Notes: generated by a model not told the origin, from the sequence alone. A stretch of 64,000 nucleotides of DNA from Candidatus Heimdallarchaeota archaeon (GCA_018238545.1 JABCTC010000006.1:40609-104608), one strand, 5' to 3'. Shown: positions 19,200 to 31,432, counted from the first letter of the stretch. Numbers and translations: made by a program.

Positions 19200-20609
19200 T
19201 TGACGACAATGATGACTGTAGATCACCTTTCAGAAGAAAAGCAAAATTCTTTAGATTGGAAGCAGAATAATGATATTATTACAATACAAGTATTCGAGAT
19301 TAGTTTGAATAGGAGTCGAGATCAACTAGCAAATTTGTTAACGGAATTAAAGTCAAAAAACGTAATGTTTACTTTGAAAATAACAAGAAACAACCTTTTT
19401 CTCTTGATTTATTCTCTGAACAATTCAGGAAATACAAACAAAGAAACTGGGTTGATAAATCATGTTGTGCAAACTTATTCTCTCAATGATACAGTTAATG
19501 TAGAGGATTTTTTCATTCAAAATGTGAAGAAAGTAGTTCAAAAGGATTACATTCTACAATTCTTTCATGAAGGTGAAAAACAGTCCTATGCACTAGGGCT
19601 TTTGCTTTCTTCAATAGATTCAGATTCTAATAGTTTTTTGAAGCATTTTACTAATTTCATGGTTAATCTTGTGAAAGCTGATATTTTCTCAATAATTATT
19701 TCTTCTATCCCATCAATTGACAGAACAGCTTCAATACGCTCAAAATGGGCGCTAATGCTTCTCGCTCAATCTGATAACCGAATTCAGATAGAAAAAAAGG
19801 AAGAAACATTTCATCGTTTCCTAAATGCGAATTCATCAAAACTACATTGTAAATTATCATATATAACAAAGAAAGAATTCGTGAGGCACAAAACAAATTT
19901 TAGATACCTTGTTCCTTGGCATTATCATAAAGGCGATTTTGCAGATAATATTGAGATAAACAAATTACTGATATTTGATAACAATTCTCTTAATCCAACA
20001 GTAGAGCATTACACAAATACACTTAGTACAACCCAATCTACTCCAGTTAAAGAAAAACTAATAATCAAAGAAGCTCGGGTGGTTAAACGACCCTTTCCTT
20101 CTGTCAAAGCTTCAAAACCTAGCAAACACATTTCTCCCCCAGTAATTGTTGAAGCGGAGAGAAAACCCAATTTTACAAGAATGAAGAGGGACAAATATTT
20201 GGTAAGTAATTTAGACGATATTTCTATTCCTATGCCAAAAACAATGAATGTTGTTTTTGATTTAGAGTATTTGAAGGTAAGAATTAGCAAGATGTTTAAG
20301 GATTTCGAATTTAAAGAAACAGTGATTTTTGAGGATGATTTTGACTTGGTTCTTCGAAAAGGATCCTTTTATATATTTACTAAATTCTATAAGGAGATTC
20401 TAAATCAAGCTGAAGCCTATAAAATTATTGAACATTTAAGTAGTATAGCAGGGTTAAGGAACCAATTTTTATGTATTGTAGTTGCTGATACTATAGAAGA
20501 AAAATCTATGAAGATTCTAAACGAGTTTAATGTGCTTCATTTAACGTTAAGTGATGTTTTACTTGAGGATACGCTGAAAAATAAGATTTACAATACTATC
20601 TTAGCCTAG
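19200..20609 (+). CDS. Uncharacterised 469-aa protein
   Basis: Long ORF in a plausible genic position; no family recognised. Confidence 0.6.
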   Translation: MTTMMTVDHLSEEKQNSLDWKQNNDIITIQVFEISLNRSRDQLANLLTELKSKNVMFTLKITRNNLFLLIYSLNNSGNTNKETGLINHVVQTYSLNDTVNVEDFFIQNVKKVVQKDYILQFFHEGEKQSYALGLLLSSIDSDSNSFLKHFTNFMVNLVKADIFSIIISSIPSIDRTASIRSKWALMLLAQSDNRIQIEKKEETFHRFLNANSSKLHCKLSYITKKEFVRHKTNFRYLVPWHYHKGDFADNIEINKLLIFDNNSLNPTVEHYTNTLSTTQSTPVKEKLIIKEARVVKRPFPSVKASKPSKHISPPVIVEAERKPNFTRMKRDKYLVSNLDDISIPMPKTMNVVFDLEYLKVRISKMFKDFEFKETVIFEDDFDLVLRKGSFYIFTKFYKEILNQAEAYKIIEHLSSIAGLRNQFLCIVVADTIEEKSMKILNEFNVLHLTLSDVLLEDTLKNKIYNTILA

Positions 20610-20760
20610 AAAGATGGCTGTTTTTTACCACCTTTGTTTATAATGCTGCATCAATTATTGCGGATAATACAACTAGAAAACAGGGGAATGGCAGTTTCTT
20701 TCTTGTTGTCTTTTAGAATATTCTTACACTTCTAAGTATGCCTTAATAGAGTGATGAATA

Positions 20761-20832
20761 ATGATGAAACAAACATATGACCCTGAACCTGGCGATGACG
20801 ACATAGGACCACCGTTGTGGTTTCCTAATTAA
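20761..20832 (+). CDS. Candidate micropeptide MMKQTYDPEPGDDDIGPPLWFPN
   Basis: Read from sequence: ATGATG preceded by GAGTGATG, ending TAA followed directly by a T8 tract. Too short for the ORF track. Confidence 0.4.
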   Translation: MMKQTYDPEPGDDDIGPPLWFPN

Positions 20833-20992
20833 TTTTTTTTCTTAATCTGTTTTGAATGGATAATTTATATCAATGGTTTTTACTTATTTATTACCCGAGT
20901 TTATATATGAAATGTCGGATTAATTTATAGATAACTGTTGCGCGCATGTATTGAAAAAAATAATTGTGTAGTAAATCAGTTTTCAAAGAAGT

Positions 20993-22582
20993 TTGGTGAG
21001 AGTTGTGTTGGATTCTAATCTGTGGAACAAGATTAAATTAGTTAAAACAAAGGAAGATTTAAGACGTTTTATTGATGCCTTGAGAATTATTGCAGCTAAT
21101 GAAAAATCAGAAGGAGTAAGAGATCTCATTAATGAAACGATTAAAAAATCTCTAGAAATTGAGGATGGTATTTCTCGTATTCATCTGTACGAATTAGAAA
21201 TAAAGCAGATTTTTCATCAAACTACAGAATTGCCTAAGGCCGAGAAAAAACTAATAAAAATGAAAAAACAGTCAATTGAGCAGAATTACAAGGATGGTTT
21301 AATTCTTAGCCTTTCAATTGAGTGGGGAATTGAAAAACTAAAGGGAAACAAAGAGAATAGTAGAAGAGCCATTACTCAATGCATGACTCTGTTAGGAAAT
21401 AATAATGCTACCGACGAATATGTTTATCATATTTGCAGATACATTTATGCAACTGAACAGTGGATAGACGAGCACAACTACCAATGTTCAAACATCCTTG
21501 AGGGGCTTATTCCTTATTTTCATCGAAAAGGTTTCCACAGAAGCATTGCACAAATTCTAGGAATGTTGTTAATTATATATCAACACACTCAAAATGAAGC
21601 AAAAGCAAGTTATATAAGCGAACAGTTATTTAGCAAAAAATACCAAATTAGTCAGCAATCTGATGATTTCCAAGTAATGTCTTATTATTTAGCTGGTGTA
21701 GGGCAATTATTGGGTCACAATTTGAAACAAGCAGAGAATCTGTTCAATGAATCTTATGTCTTGTTAAATAAACAACTACAGCAGAGCAGTTACTATGCCT
21801 ATTATTATATTAGATTATTATCCCATATTGCGATTGTTCAAGCTCTGCAAGGTAAAATTGCTCTTTCATATGAAAATATTGGAAAAGTTGAAAAACTGCT
21901 TGAAGATGATTTCTTTTCAAAAAATATGGACCCATATAGTAAGAAACAAGTTCCACACACTTTGAATTTAATCAAATTCTATGTAAAATCACGTCTATAT
22001 GGCTTCAAAACTGAGAATATTCAATAGCTTATAGGACAGATATGTAGAGGGATTGAAGGTAATTATAGTGATTCGATCCTTCTCAGTGAATTTATTCTGA
22101 ATGCAGCATTAAATGAAAAACTGCTAGAAAAACTAATTGAATCAAATAACGCAAGTTTACTGCGAATTAAACACATCATAGAATATATGTTACTAAAATC
22201 ACAGAACAATGATGAAGATACTGTTGGTTCTTATAGAAACGCTCTAAATAGAAAATTGAAAACTAAACGGATTACTTTTATTGAACAAGTATTTTCTAAG
22301 CTTCTACTTGCTCAAGAACTTTTCAGTAAGCAACAATATTCAGAAATCGCTCCTCTATTGAAGAAATACGAGCACAGACTACGGCGAATTGAAGTCCTGG
22401 AAATGCGGATTTTTATGGAAGCTTTTATCCAAGTAGGTGCATATAAGAACGGAGATCCGCTTGGTCCAGCTTTACAGTATATGGCAATAAAGAAATGTAG
22501 AGATTATGGGTTTTCTAGATTGGAAAACAAACTGCTAGATTACTTACAACTACAGCGAAAGGAGATAACAAGAACTAAATAG
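20993..22582 (+). pseudogene. Helical (TPR-like) repeat protein interrupted by one in-frame TAG at 22025-22027
   Basis: ORFs 20993..22027 and 22187..22582 share a frame. The intervening 53 codons are open (LIGQICRGIEGNYSDSILLSEFILNAALNEKLLEKLIESNNASLLRIKHIIEY...). Confidence 0.7.
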
Positions 22583-22699
22583 GATTCAAGTGAGTTTTTC
22601 TATGCTCTTTGGATGTTTTTTGTTTGTCAAAACTCTTCAAGCTACAATGAAATCTTTCATGAATGAATTCCCAAAAAGAGAAGGAACTATGCAAGATGA

Positions 22700-22864
22700 A
22701 GAGTGAATCGAGTTTCGTTAAAGTTTGCTCAAGGGTTCCTTATCAATACTGATGTGGTTACAGCATACAACATATTAGTTAAAAACAACCTGAAAACACT
22801 ATCTAAACTTATTGTAGACGGGGGTAGGGGGGATACGTGGTGTATCTATTCAGCTTTTGTCTAA
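22700..22864 (+). pseudogene. TnpB (IS200/IS605/IS1341-type) C-terminal remnant
   Basis: Translation 'RVNRVSLKFAQGFLINTDVVTAYNILVKNNLKTLSKLIVDGG...' matches the TnpB C-terminal pattern 'R..RGLF....G.LINADVNgAyNILrK'; no N-terminal part found. Confidence 0.6.
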
Positions 22865-22980
22865 GGCGATAGGAGAACAATAACCCATCGAAAATCTAAT
22901 GAAAGCAGTATTTAATTTTTGTTTGAAAATCGTTTGATAAATTCACTACTTGTTTTCTGTATTACAGAAGATTATCAGTC

Positions 22981-23394
22981 ATGAAGAAAATAGTCATCAT
23001 TATGGGGGAAGAATCAAAACTAATAACATCGTACATTGCTAGTATTGTTAAGAAATACTTGCCGAAAAATGAGGAAATCATTCACAGCGGTCTATTCCTA
23101 TTATCTGCAAGAGAAGAACAATTGAAAATCCCAGATTGGTATTATAACGGATATTCAGTAATTTCAGAAACTGTATCAAGCTATCTCCAAGCTCTTTGCA
23201 TGGAAAAGACTCTTACATTTACCAATAATGGAATGTACTTATTTATAGATGATCAGAATGCAATTCCAAGTGAAGATATAGAAACCGCTGTTTCTACTGT
23301 CGATAACATCTTACCAGATTGTGAATCAGGCATAAAAATAATAAAAAAAGCCAATAAAGAGTTTCAATTGAAACATATTGGCGCTGTCAGATAA
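22981..23394 (+). CDS. Uncharacterised 137-aa protein
   Basis: Complete ORF; no family recognised. Confidence 0.55.
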   Translation: MKKIVIIMGEESKLITSYIASIVKKYLPKNEEIIHSGLFLLSAREEQLKIPDWYYNGYSVISETVSSYLQALCMEKTLTFTNNGMYLFIDDQNAIPSEDIETAVSTVDNILPDCESGIKIIKKANKEFQLKHIGAVR

Positions 23395-23398
23395 TCTC

Positions 23399-24775
23399 CT
23401 AGTATGATGTTAAGGAAACATTTTTCTTTTTATCTTCTTCACTAGGTCGTATTTTTTTCCATATATCAGAGATGATCTTTGATTCATCTGGATGAGCATA
23501 GACTCTCACAAGTGTGAACAACGAGCGATATGCTCTAGGGCCTGAGAATGTTGTAATATATGTTGTTGTATTAAGAGCCTCATTTAATGTAAAGGAACTA
23601 CTTCCTGAGCGTATACGATCGTGAGGGTCGTAGATGTAAATGTTTGATGCTTGAAATTCTTGTTCGTTTATAGTTGAAAGTTTGTATGTAGAATCTATCT
23701 TCATTTTGTTTTCAAGAACAATATTATTCTCTTTACAGTCTTGTTCGATTCTCTTAATAAATGACTCTTGAGCGGTTAGCTTACATAACCCTTCCACAGT
23801 AATTCCTAGATTTTCAGCTGTTGATTCATCGATTATTTTTTCCCAGACTGACTTATAGAGCCGTCTATCAAACAAATCCTTAGCTAATGATTTTGCTTTC
23901 TTGAGCTCATCTGAATCCTTTGAGAAGAGCTCTCCAAGTAGTGTATATTCATTTAGATAAGTATATTCAGCTAAATCATTAGTTCGGTCTATAAGATTCA
24001 GTGGATCACAGGCTTCCCCAAGCATTTCGTGAATTGTGATATCAGCTGCCCTTGCAGTTTTATGAAAATAGACATTTTTATATTCGAAAAACCTTCCAAT
24101 CATTGATGAATAGATATCATCTAGACATTTCCAATTATAATGAATTGCATCTTTATCAAGGTGTTTTCTGATTGTAGTGTTATTGATAATCCTATTTACT
24201 GCAATAATTCCAAAGTGCAATGTTCCTGCAAAAAATGAATCTCTTAACATAAAATCTAAACGATCTGCACCTAAAGCTCCTTGAATAAGGGGATGCATAA
24301 GATAGTTTTCACCATTCCAAATCTTCATTAGTTCCTTTGGATTTGTAAATTCTTCAATGAATGGGAGAAGAAATTCTGATACAATCATTTTATCACGGTG
24401 AACATCGTGACCATGAGGTGCTTTTGGATATACTCTTTTAAAGACTACATCATCGTAAGTATGACTAAATGGACCATGACCTATATCGTGAAGTAATCCA
24501 GCTAAACGTGCTAACTGCACTTTTTCAACAACGTCTTCGTCCTCTCTAAAAACTTCTTCTGCATAACGACCAGCTAAGTGCATAACCCCAACGCTGTGAG
24601 TAAACCTAGTATGAACAGCAGAAGGGTATACTTGACGAACACCCGATAATTGGCTAATCCATCTTAATCTTTGGAAAATCGGTGTATCAACAATTTTATT
24701 TTCTAGGACCGTCATCCGTATTTCATCGTAAATGGGGTCTCTAATTGTGCGAACGAAGTTTAGAACGTCCTTCAT
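23399..24775 (-). CDS. HD-domain phosphohydrolase (dNTPase/SAMHD1-like superfamily)
   Basis: 'RDPIYDEIRMT', 'TPIFQRLRWISQLSGVRQVYPSAVHTRFTHSVGVMHLA', 'LLHDIGHGPFSHTYD', 'GADRLDFMLRDS'. Confidence 0.92.
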   Translation of the reverse strand: MKDVLNFVRTIRDPIYDEIRMTVLENKIVDTPIFQRLRWISQLSGVRQVYPSAVHTRFTHSVGVMHLAGRYAEEVFREDEDVVEKVQLARLAGLLHDIGHGPFSHTYDDVVFKRVYPKAPHGHDVHRDKMIVSEFLLPFIEEFTNPKELMKIWNGENYLMHPLIQGALGADRLDFMLRDSFFAGTLHFGIIAVNRIINNTTIRKHLDKDAIHYNWKCLDDIYSSMIGRFFEYKNVYFHKTARAADITIHEMLGEACDPLNLIDRTNDLAEYTYLNEYTLLGELFSKDSDELKKAKSLAKDLFDRRLYKSVWEKIIDESTAENLGITVEGLCKLTAQESFIKRIEQDCKENNIVLENKMKIDSTYKLSTINEQEFQASNIYIYDPHDRIRSGSSSFTLNEALNTTTYITTFSGPRAYRSLFTLVRVYAHPDESKIISDIWKKIRPSEEDKKKNVSLTSY

Positions 24776-24918
24776 ATCAATTCCTCTTTGTTTATCTATT
24801 TAATATTACAACCTTTTAATCTTTTTCCTCTTAACTAAATTCACGACAAAAAACATTTCGGCACCTCTAATGAGGAAAAGGCTCGCGAAACATCTTTTTT
24901 TACTTATTAAAAAAGTGT

Positions 24919-24995
24919 TGGTGGACCGACCGGGATTTGAACCCGGGGCCTCTTCGTTGCGAACGAAGCGATCTTCCAAGCTGATCTACCGGCCC
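24919..24995 (-). tRNA. tRNA-Ala (CGC)
   Basis: Reverse complement: anticodon stem CTTCG-TTCGCAA-CGAAG, G3:U70 wobble (Ala identity), T-loop TTCAAAT, encoded CCA. Confidence 0.93.
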
Positions 24996-25113
24996 GCTTA
25001 TTAACACATGTTATTATTTAATAGAATCTGAGACTTTAAATTGTCTAATTATGGACTCTATTGTGGCTTAAGCTTTATACATTGAGAAAAAGAAAGGGGG
25101 ATTGTAGTTAAAA

Positions 25114-25527
25114 CTAAGAAACTGGTTTGACTCTCATGATTTTGCTTTTACCGAAAGCTTTCCAGTATTCAACTTCCGCTCCTTCTGTGATTAATTTTTT
25201 CAATTCTTCTTCAGTTGGAAATGCGGCTTCGAATGTATCGTAAGTTTCAAGATCCATTAATTGAATACTATCACTACCTATAGAGATAACCTGTGCATTT
25301 CTTTTGTCAATAATTGGGGATTGTAATTTGGTATCACCAGGAATAGAAATTTCAGTTTTGCTACCAGTAAAAATATTCTCAATCTTCATTCTACACTTTG
25401 CATGTCCGTGTTTTCCTGTTTTTGATTTTTCGATTCCACGGACTAAAAAAACCTCACCATTTTGAATTATATGGTTACCTTCTTTGACTTGACCTGCTTT
25501 AATATTCTCGACATCTTGTTCTGACAT
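25114..25527 (-). CDS. Translation initiation factor aIF5A
   Basis: Hypusination loop 'SKTGKHGHAKCRMKIENIFTGSK'. Confidence 0.96.
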   Translation of the reverse strand: MSEQDVENIKAGQVKEGNHIIQNGEVFLVRGIEKSKTGKHGHAKCRMKIENIFTGSKTEISIPGDTKLQSPIIDKRNAQVISIGSDSIQLMDLETYDTFEAAFPTEEELKKLITEGAEVEYWKAFGKSKIMRVKPVS

Positions 25528-25755
25528 GTTTTCTCCTCTTCTTTATTTAATTTTGGTAAATGTTCTGAACGTTGATTTTACACATTACATATGAAGGAGT
25601 ACCACATTTGTGGTTGCTAATCCATGATTTATTTCAATATATTTAAAGGATTTTGTTTTTATTCTATTAATTATATCAATTTGTGATAAACATTTCAATT
25701 TAAATGAAACTAGGATTCAAAAACAAATCAAATTGAATAAAAAGAAGAGATGAGA

Positions 25756-26199
25756 TTATCTCTGAGGTTTGGCTTTGCGTCCAGTTACTAATTGACTAAC
25801 AGCAATACCGTTGATATGTGTAACTTGCCATTTAACACCTGGAATATCTCCCATAGCTCCCTTTTGAGCTCCTCCAATACTGCATACAAGAACCTCATCA
25901 TGTTCATCTATGTATAAAAGCCCTCCATCATGAGGAACAAAAGCCCCAACCTGTTTACCATTTTTGGTTAATCTTACTCTAACGCATTTTCGTAATGCAG
26001 AGTTTGGTTGTTTACTTTCTACACCGTATTTTTCTACAACAATTCCTCTAGCAGCTGGAGCACCTTCTAATGGGTCTGTTTTTTTATCTAATCTTAACAT
26101 TCTTCGTTTGTAATGAATATCTTTCCAGCGAAAATGCTTTCTCTTATTGGATAGTTTTCGAGCAGCAAATTCTCCTTTTGGACTCTTTGATCCAGTCAT
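25756..26199 (-). CDS. rps12: Ribosomal protein uS12
   Basis: '[34 protein letters not shown]'. Confidence 0.97.
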   Translation of the reverse strand: MTGSKSPKGEFAARKLSNKRKHFRWKDIHYKRRMLRLDKKTDPLEGAPAARGIVVEKYGVESKQPNSALRKCVRVRLTKNGKQVGAFVPHDGGLLYIDEHDEVLVCSIGGAQKGAMGDIPGVKWQVTHINGIAVSQLVTGRKAKPQR

Positions 26200-26345
26200 T
26201 TTAAATCACGTATTTTATAGGCTTTATTGCTCTTAAATTGTATTAAAGCTATTAAGCAATCATCCCTCATACACTTTTAATAAAAACTTTCTGTTCTTTT
26301 ACTTCTACATGATAAAAAAAAATAGGCGCAAGAAAAAAAGTTTTT

Positions 26346-27554
<1,209 letters not shown>

Positions 27555-30251
27555 TTAATCTTCCTCCTCATTGTCAGCTTCTTCTGGATGCGTTTCTAAG
27601 ATTTTGTTTACAATAATGGAAACGTTTACAGCTTTACCGTGATCACTTTTGGCTGGATCAACATTGTCCTCTCCATACAAGAATTGTACAATCTCACCTG
27701 TGGCGTTTCGAACAGTTTTATCATAGCTTGATGATATGTCTTGTAGGGCATTTACCAGTCTTCTTTGCATATACCCACTCTGAGATGTCCGAACGGCTGT
27801 ATCAACTAACCCTTCTCTTCCACCTGCAGCGTGCATAAAGAATTCAACTGGATTTAAACCACTTCTAAAACTACTATCAACAAAACCATGTGCCTCAGCA
27901 GAAAGATCCCCTCGCTTAAAGAAGGGAAGAACTCTATCTCTATACCCGCGTTGGATTCTTTGACCTCGGACAGCTTGTTGTCCAACACAAGAACTCATTT
28001 GTCCAAGATTTAACATGTTTCCCCTAGCCCCAGTTTTTGCCATGATTAAGGCCTCGTTTTCTGGATCAAGATAGCTTGCTCCTACATCTGAAGCATCGGT
28101 TCTTGCCTTTGCTAAAATTTCCATAATTCTTGCTTCTAGTGTTTCTTCTTCAGTACGACCTGCTTGGCGTTCAAGAGTCCCATCACCATATTTTTTGATG
28201 ATATTTTGAACGTCCTTCTTTGCTTTCCCTAGAATTTCAGCAATTTTCTTATCAGCTTCCTTTGGAATATTGATGTCACTACCACTCAAACTAAAACCTC
28301 TAAGTGTGATATTTGTAATTAACATCCGAGTAACACTGTCAAGAAAACCTCTAGTGACATCTGCACCATACTCTTTCAGTATTCTATGAAGAACACTATC
28401 TGGAACTTCTGCACCAAAAGCTTTTTTGTCAATAATACCAGAAACTAAGACTCCATCTCTAATCAGAATATAGCCCTCTATTTCGCATTTTACCTTCTTA
28501 CACGTTTCACGCTTTTCACAGAGGTTATTATACATAGTAAAATTGAACGTATCTGGAAGAAGAGCACTGAATAGCGTTTTTCCACTCCACAATGGTTCAC
28601 CGTTATCACCTTTTAAATCAGGTTTAGGAAGTTCTTCTAGACCTGCAGCAGTAATTAATTGGGCTGCTTCACTCTTTGAATATTTAGCATCTTTTCGAGT
28701 TAGGTAATATCCACTTGTAATAAAGTCTTGAATAGCTCCAATAATTGGTCCCCCATATCTTGGAGTACTTATTTGCTCTTGAACCCTCATCAAAATACGG
28801 GCCTCAGCTTGAGCTTCTTCACTTTGTGGAACATGAAGATTCATTTCATCTCCATCAAAATCTGCATTATATGGTCTGCATACTGGAAGAGTCAATCTGA
28901 AGGTTTTATATGGAACAACCTTTACTTCATGAGCCATAATACTCATTCTATGCAGACTTGGCTGTCTATTAAAAAGAACAACGTCTCCATTTCGTAAATG
29001 TCTTTCAATTATGAATTCAGGTTGAAGAGAATCGGCAACAGCTTGTAAGTTTCTTGCATATCGTAAATCTACTCTTCGTCCATCAGGTCGAATTATATAA
29101 TTTACACCTGGAAATGTACGAGGACCTTTCATTACAAGTTCTTTCATTTCTTCAATATTCCATTCTGTTATTCTTTCAGGGACAGTTAATATTTCTGCAA
29201 TATCTTTGGGAACTCCTACTTCATTAATGCTAAGCAAAGGATCGGGACTGATAACAGTTCTCGCACTGAAATCTACTCTTTTTCCGCTAAGGTTAGCTCT
29301 AAATCTCCCTTCTTTACCTTTCAATCTCTGTGTGATTGTTCTCAATGCTCTACCGCTTCTATGTCTTGCAGGAGGAATGCCGCTAATTTCGTTATCAAAA
29401 TAAGTGCTTACGTGATATTGCAATAATTCCCATAAATCTTCTACAATGAGTTGTGGGGCACCGGCTTCACGGTTTTCTAATAATCGCTGATTAATTCTAA
29501 TAATATCTACAAGTTTGTGAGTTAAATCATCTTCAGATCTAATACCATTCTCGAGAGTAATGCTTGGTCTAACACTTACTGGAGGGACTGGTAAAACCCA
29601 GAGTATCGTCCATTCAGGTCTTGCAACACTTGGTTTAATACCTAACAATCTACAATCTTCATTTGAAATATCCTTAAACCAACTATGAATATCGAGTGGA
29701 GATAATTTATTTGTTTGTTTTTGACCTGTTTCCGTTTCGATTTCTTCGAAATAAGTTGTAGGTTTTTCAAGCCTAATTTTATTCTGAGGTTCACTGCAAT
29801 AAGGACAAGCATTCCTCTTTGCTGCTTTTTTCAGGATTTCCTCTACTAGATCATAATCAGGTAATCCCCATTGTTCCTCATATTCATCCATTTTTCCAGA
29901 AATTTCTGTAATTTCTTCTGGGTCAAGTAAAACTCTGTGACATGACCGACATGTTGCGCGAAGAACTTTGTAAAGAAGTTTATTAAAACCAACATGAATG
30001 ACCGGTCGAGATAATTCTATATGACCAAAGTGACCAGGACATCCTCCTACTCTAGCTCCACAAGTCTTGCACCTCTGACCAGGGTCAATAGTGCCTAAAA
30101 GACCATCCATTAAACCGGAGGTAATGGGAGTCCCGTCAGCATCGTAAGTATCAGGGGTGATAATGCGTTCAACTGATAATTTTCTGATAGTATCTGGATC
30201 AAGAAGACCAAACCGAATTCCAGATATTGATTTATAGCTTTCTGAGCTCAT
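27555..30251 (-). CDS. rpo1N: RNA polymerase subunit Rpo1N (A')
   Basis: Active-site 'RPYNADFDGDEMNLHVPQSEEAQAEA', 'GKRVDFSARTVISPDP', Zn motif 'CKTCGARVGGCPGHFGHI'. Confidence 0.98.
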   Translation of the reverse strand: MSSESYKSISGIRFGLLDPDTIRKLSVERIITPDTYDADGTPITSGLMDGLLGTIDPGQRCKTCGARVGGCPGHFGHIELSRPVIHVGFNKLLYKVLRATCRSCHRVLLDPEEITEISGKMDEYEEQWGLPDYDLVEEILKKAAKRNACPYCSEPQNKIRLEKPTTYFEEIETETGQKQTNKLSPLDIHSWFKDISNEDCRLLGIKPSVARPEWTILWVLPVPPVSVRPSITLENGIRSEDDLTHKLVDIIRINQRLLENREAGAPQLIVEDLWELLQYHVSTYFDNEISGIPPARHRSGRALRTITQRLKGKEGRFRANLSGKRVDFSARTVISPDPLLSINEVGVPKDIAEILTVPERITEWNIEEMKELVMKGPRTFPGVNYIIRPDGRRVDLRYARNLQAVADSLQPEFIIERHLRNGDVVLFNRQPSLHRMSIMAHEVKVVPYKTFRLTLPVCRPYNADFDGDEMNLHVPQSEEAQAEARILMRVQEQISTPRYGGPIIGAIQDFITSGYYLTRKDAKYSKSEAAQLITAAGLEELPKPDLKGDNGEPLWSGKTLFSALLPDTFNFTMYNNLCEKRETCKKVKCEIEGYILIRDGVLVSGIIDKKAFGAEVPDSVLHRILKEYGADVTRGFLDSVTRMLITNITLRGFSLSGSDINIPKEADKKIAEILGKAKKDVQNIIKKYGDGTLERQAGRTEEETLEARIMEILAKARTDASDVGASYLDPENEALIMAKTGARGNMLNLGQMSSCVGQQAVRGQRIQRGYRDRVLPFFKRGDLSAEAHGFVDSSFRSGLNPVEFFMHAAGGREGLVDTAVRTSQSGYMQRRLVNALQDISSSYDKTVRNATGEIVQFLYGEDNVDPAKSDHGKAVNVSIIVNKILETHPEEADNEEED

Positions 30252-30469
30252 TTTTAATCTCCAAAAACCTTTGAATCTCTACACTAATTTAACATAATGT
30301 AGCTAACCTTATTTCTCGACCTTAGCGATTTGATAAAAATCTTTTGATTCTCAACCAGTAATAAAACATAGTACATTTTCTGATTTGGTTGATTATACTC
30401 GATTAGAACCAATAGATTCGGTAACTACTTAGAATTTATTAAGTGGTTTTAGTATCGTATAAGTGTTAA

Positions 30470-31432
30470 GTGAAAAAAATGGATTCGAATAAGACAAAAT
30501 CAAAGAAAATCGATGGCAGATTGTTTGCGCAAGAGTATTTGAATAAAGTGTTAAAACCTCGTTGTGAAACATTTACTGAGATTTATAAAAAACTACCAAA
30601 GTTATCAACCATTCTTGTTGGAGAGAGCCCTGCTTCAGAATCATATTTAAAGCTTAAAGAGAAATTTTTTGCCAAATTATGTGTCGAATCAGAAGTATTT
30701 CGTTTACCTGAAGAAACCACCGAAGAAGAACTTTTAGCATTTATCGATAAACAAAACCTTGATGATCAAATAGATGGAATATTGGTGCAAGTACCTCTTC
30801 CTTCTCACATCGATGAAGATACAATCAGTGAAAGCATTGAACCAAGCAAGGACGTTGAAGGTCTATCTCCAAGTAATGTACATGCTTGGGCTAAAGCTTT
30901 ACCTAACTTAGTTCCAGCAACAGCATTAGGCGTTTTAGCTCTACTAAAATTCTATAAAATTCCAATTGAAGGTAAGCACGCTGTTGTTATTGGAAGAAGC
31001 ATGATTGTAGGCAAACCTGTTACACATCTTTTACTTAAGGAAAATGCTACAGTTACAGTGTGTCATTCAAGATCAAAACCTCTTGAAGAGTTTACAAAAC
31101 AAGCAGATATACTCATTGCTGCAGTAGGATACCCTCATTTAATTAAGAAAGGAATGGTAAAGGATGGAGCCGTTGTAGTAGATGTAGGGATAAATTTTGA
31201 AGATGGCAAAATGATAGGTGATGTAGATCATGATGATCTTTTAGAAACAGCAAGCTATATCTCTCCAGTTCCTGGGGGTAGTGGTCCAGCAACAGTATGT
31301 ATGTTAGCTAGCAATCTATTACTTGCATATGAACTAAAACAGGTTAAGAAAAATGAAGAGAGACTAGAATGTTTAAGGGATTATTATGCAAATTATGACA
31401 CAATAGGCGAGATAGGTTTTTGCATGGAGTAG
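30470..31432 (+). CDS. folD: Methylene-tetrahydrofolate dehydrogenase/cyclohydrolase
   Basis: 'VGESPASESYLKLKEK', 'GILVQVPLPSHID', 'KDVEGLSPSN', 'AVVIGRSMIVGKPVTHLL', 'YISPVPGGSGPATVCML'. Confidence 0.96.
   Translation: MKKMDSNKTKSKKIDGRLFAQEYLNKVLKPRCETFTEIYKKLPKLSTILVGESPASESYLKLKEKFFAKLCVESEVFRLPEETTEEELLAFIDKQNLDDQIDGILVQVPLPSHIDEDTISESIEPSKDVEGLSPSNVHAWAKALPNLVPATALGVLALLKFYKIPIEGKHAVVIGRSMIVGKPVTHLLLKENATVTVCHSRSKPLEEFTKQADILIAAVGYPHLIKKGMVKDGAVVVDVGINFEDGKMIGDVDHDDLLETASYISPVPGGSGPATVCMLASNLLLAYELKQVKKNEERLECLRDYYANYDTIGEIGFCME

Noticed and set aside
22025-22027. Pyrrolysine recoding as the explanation of the in-frame TAG
   Set aside because: TAG is used as an ordinary terminator elsewhere in the window, no pyl genes are visible, and the gene is accessory. 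Kept only as something to exclude.
22815-22835. G-rich run GACGGGGGTAGGGGGGAT as a G-quadruplex
   Set aside because: Only two G-runs; insufficient for an intramolecular quadruplex, and it lies in the TnpB relic.
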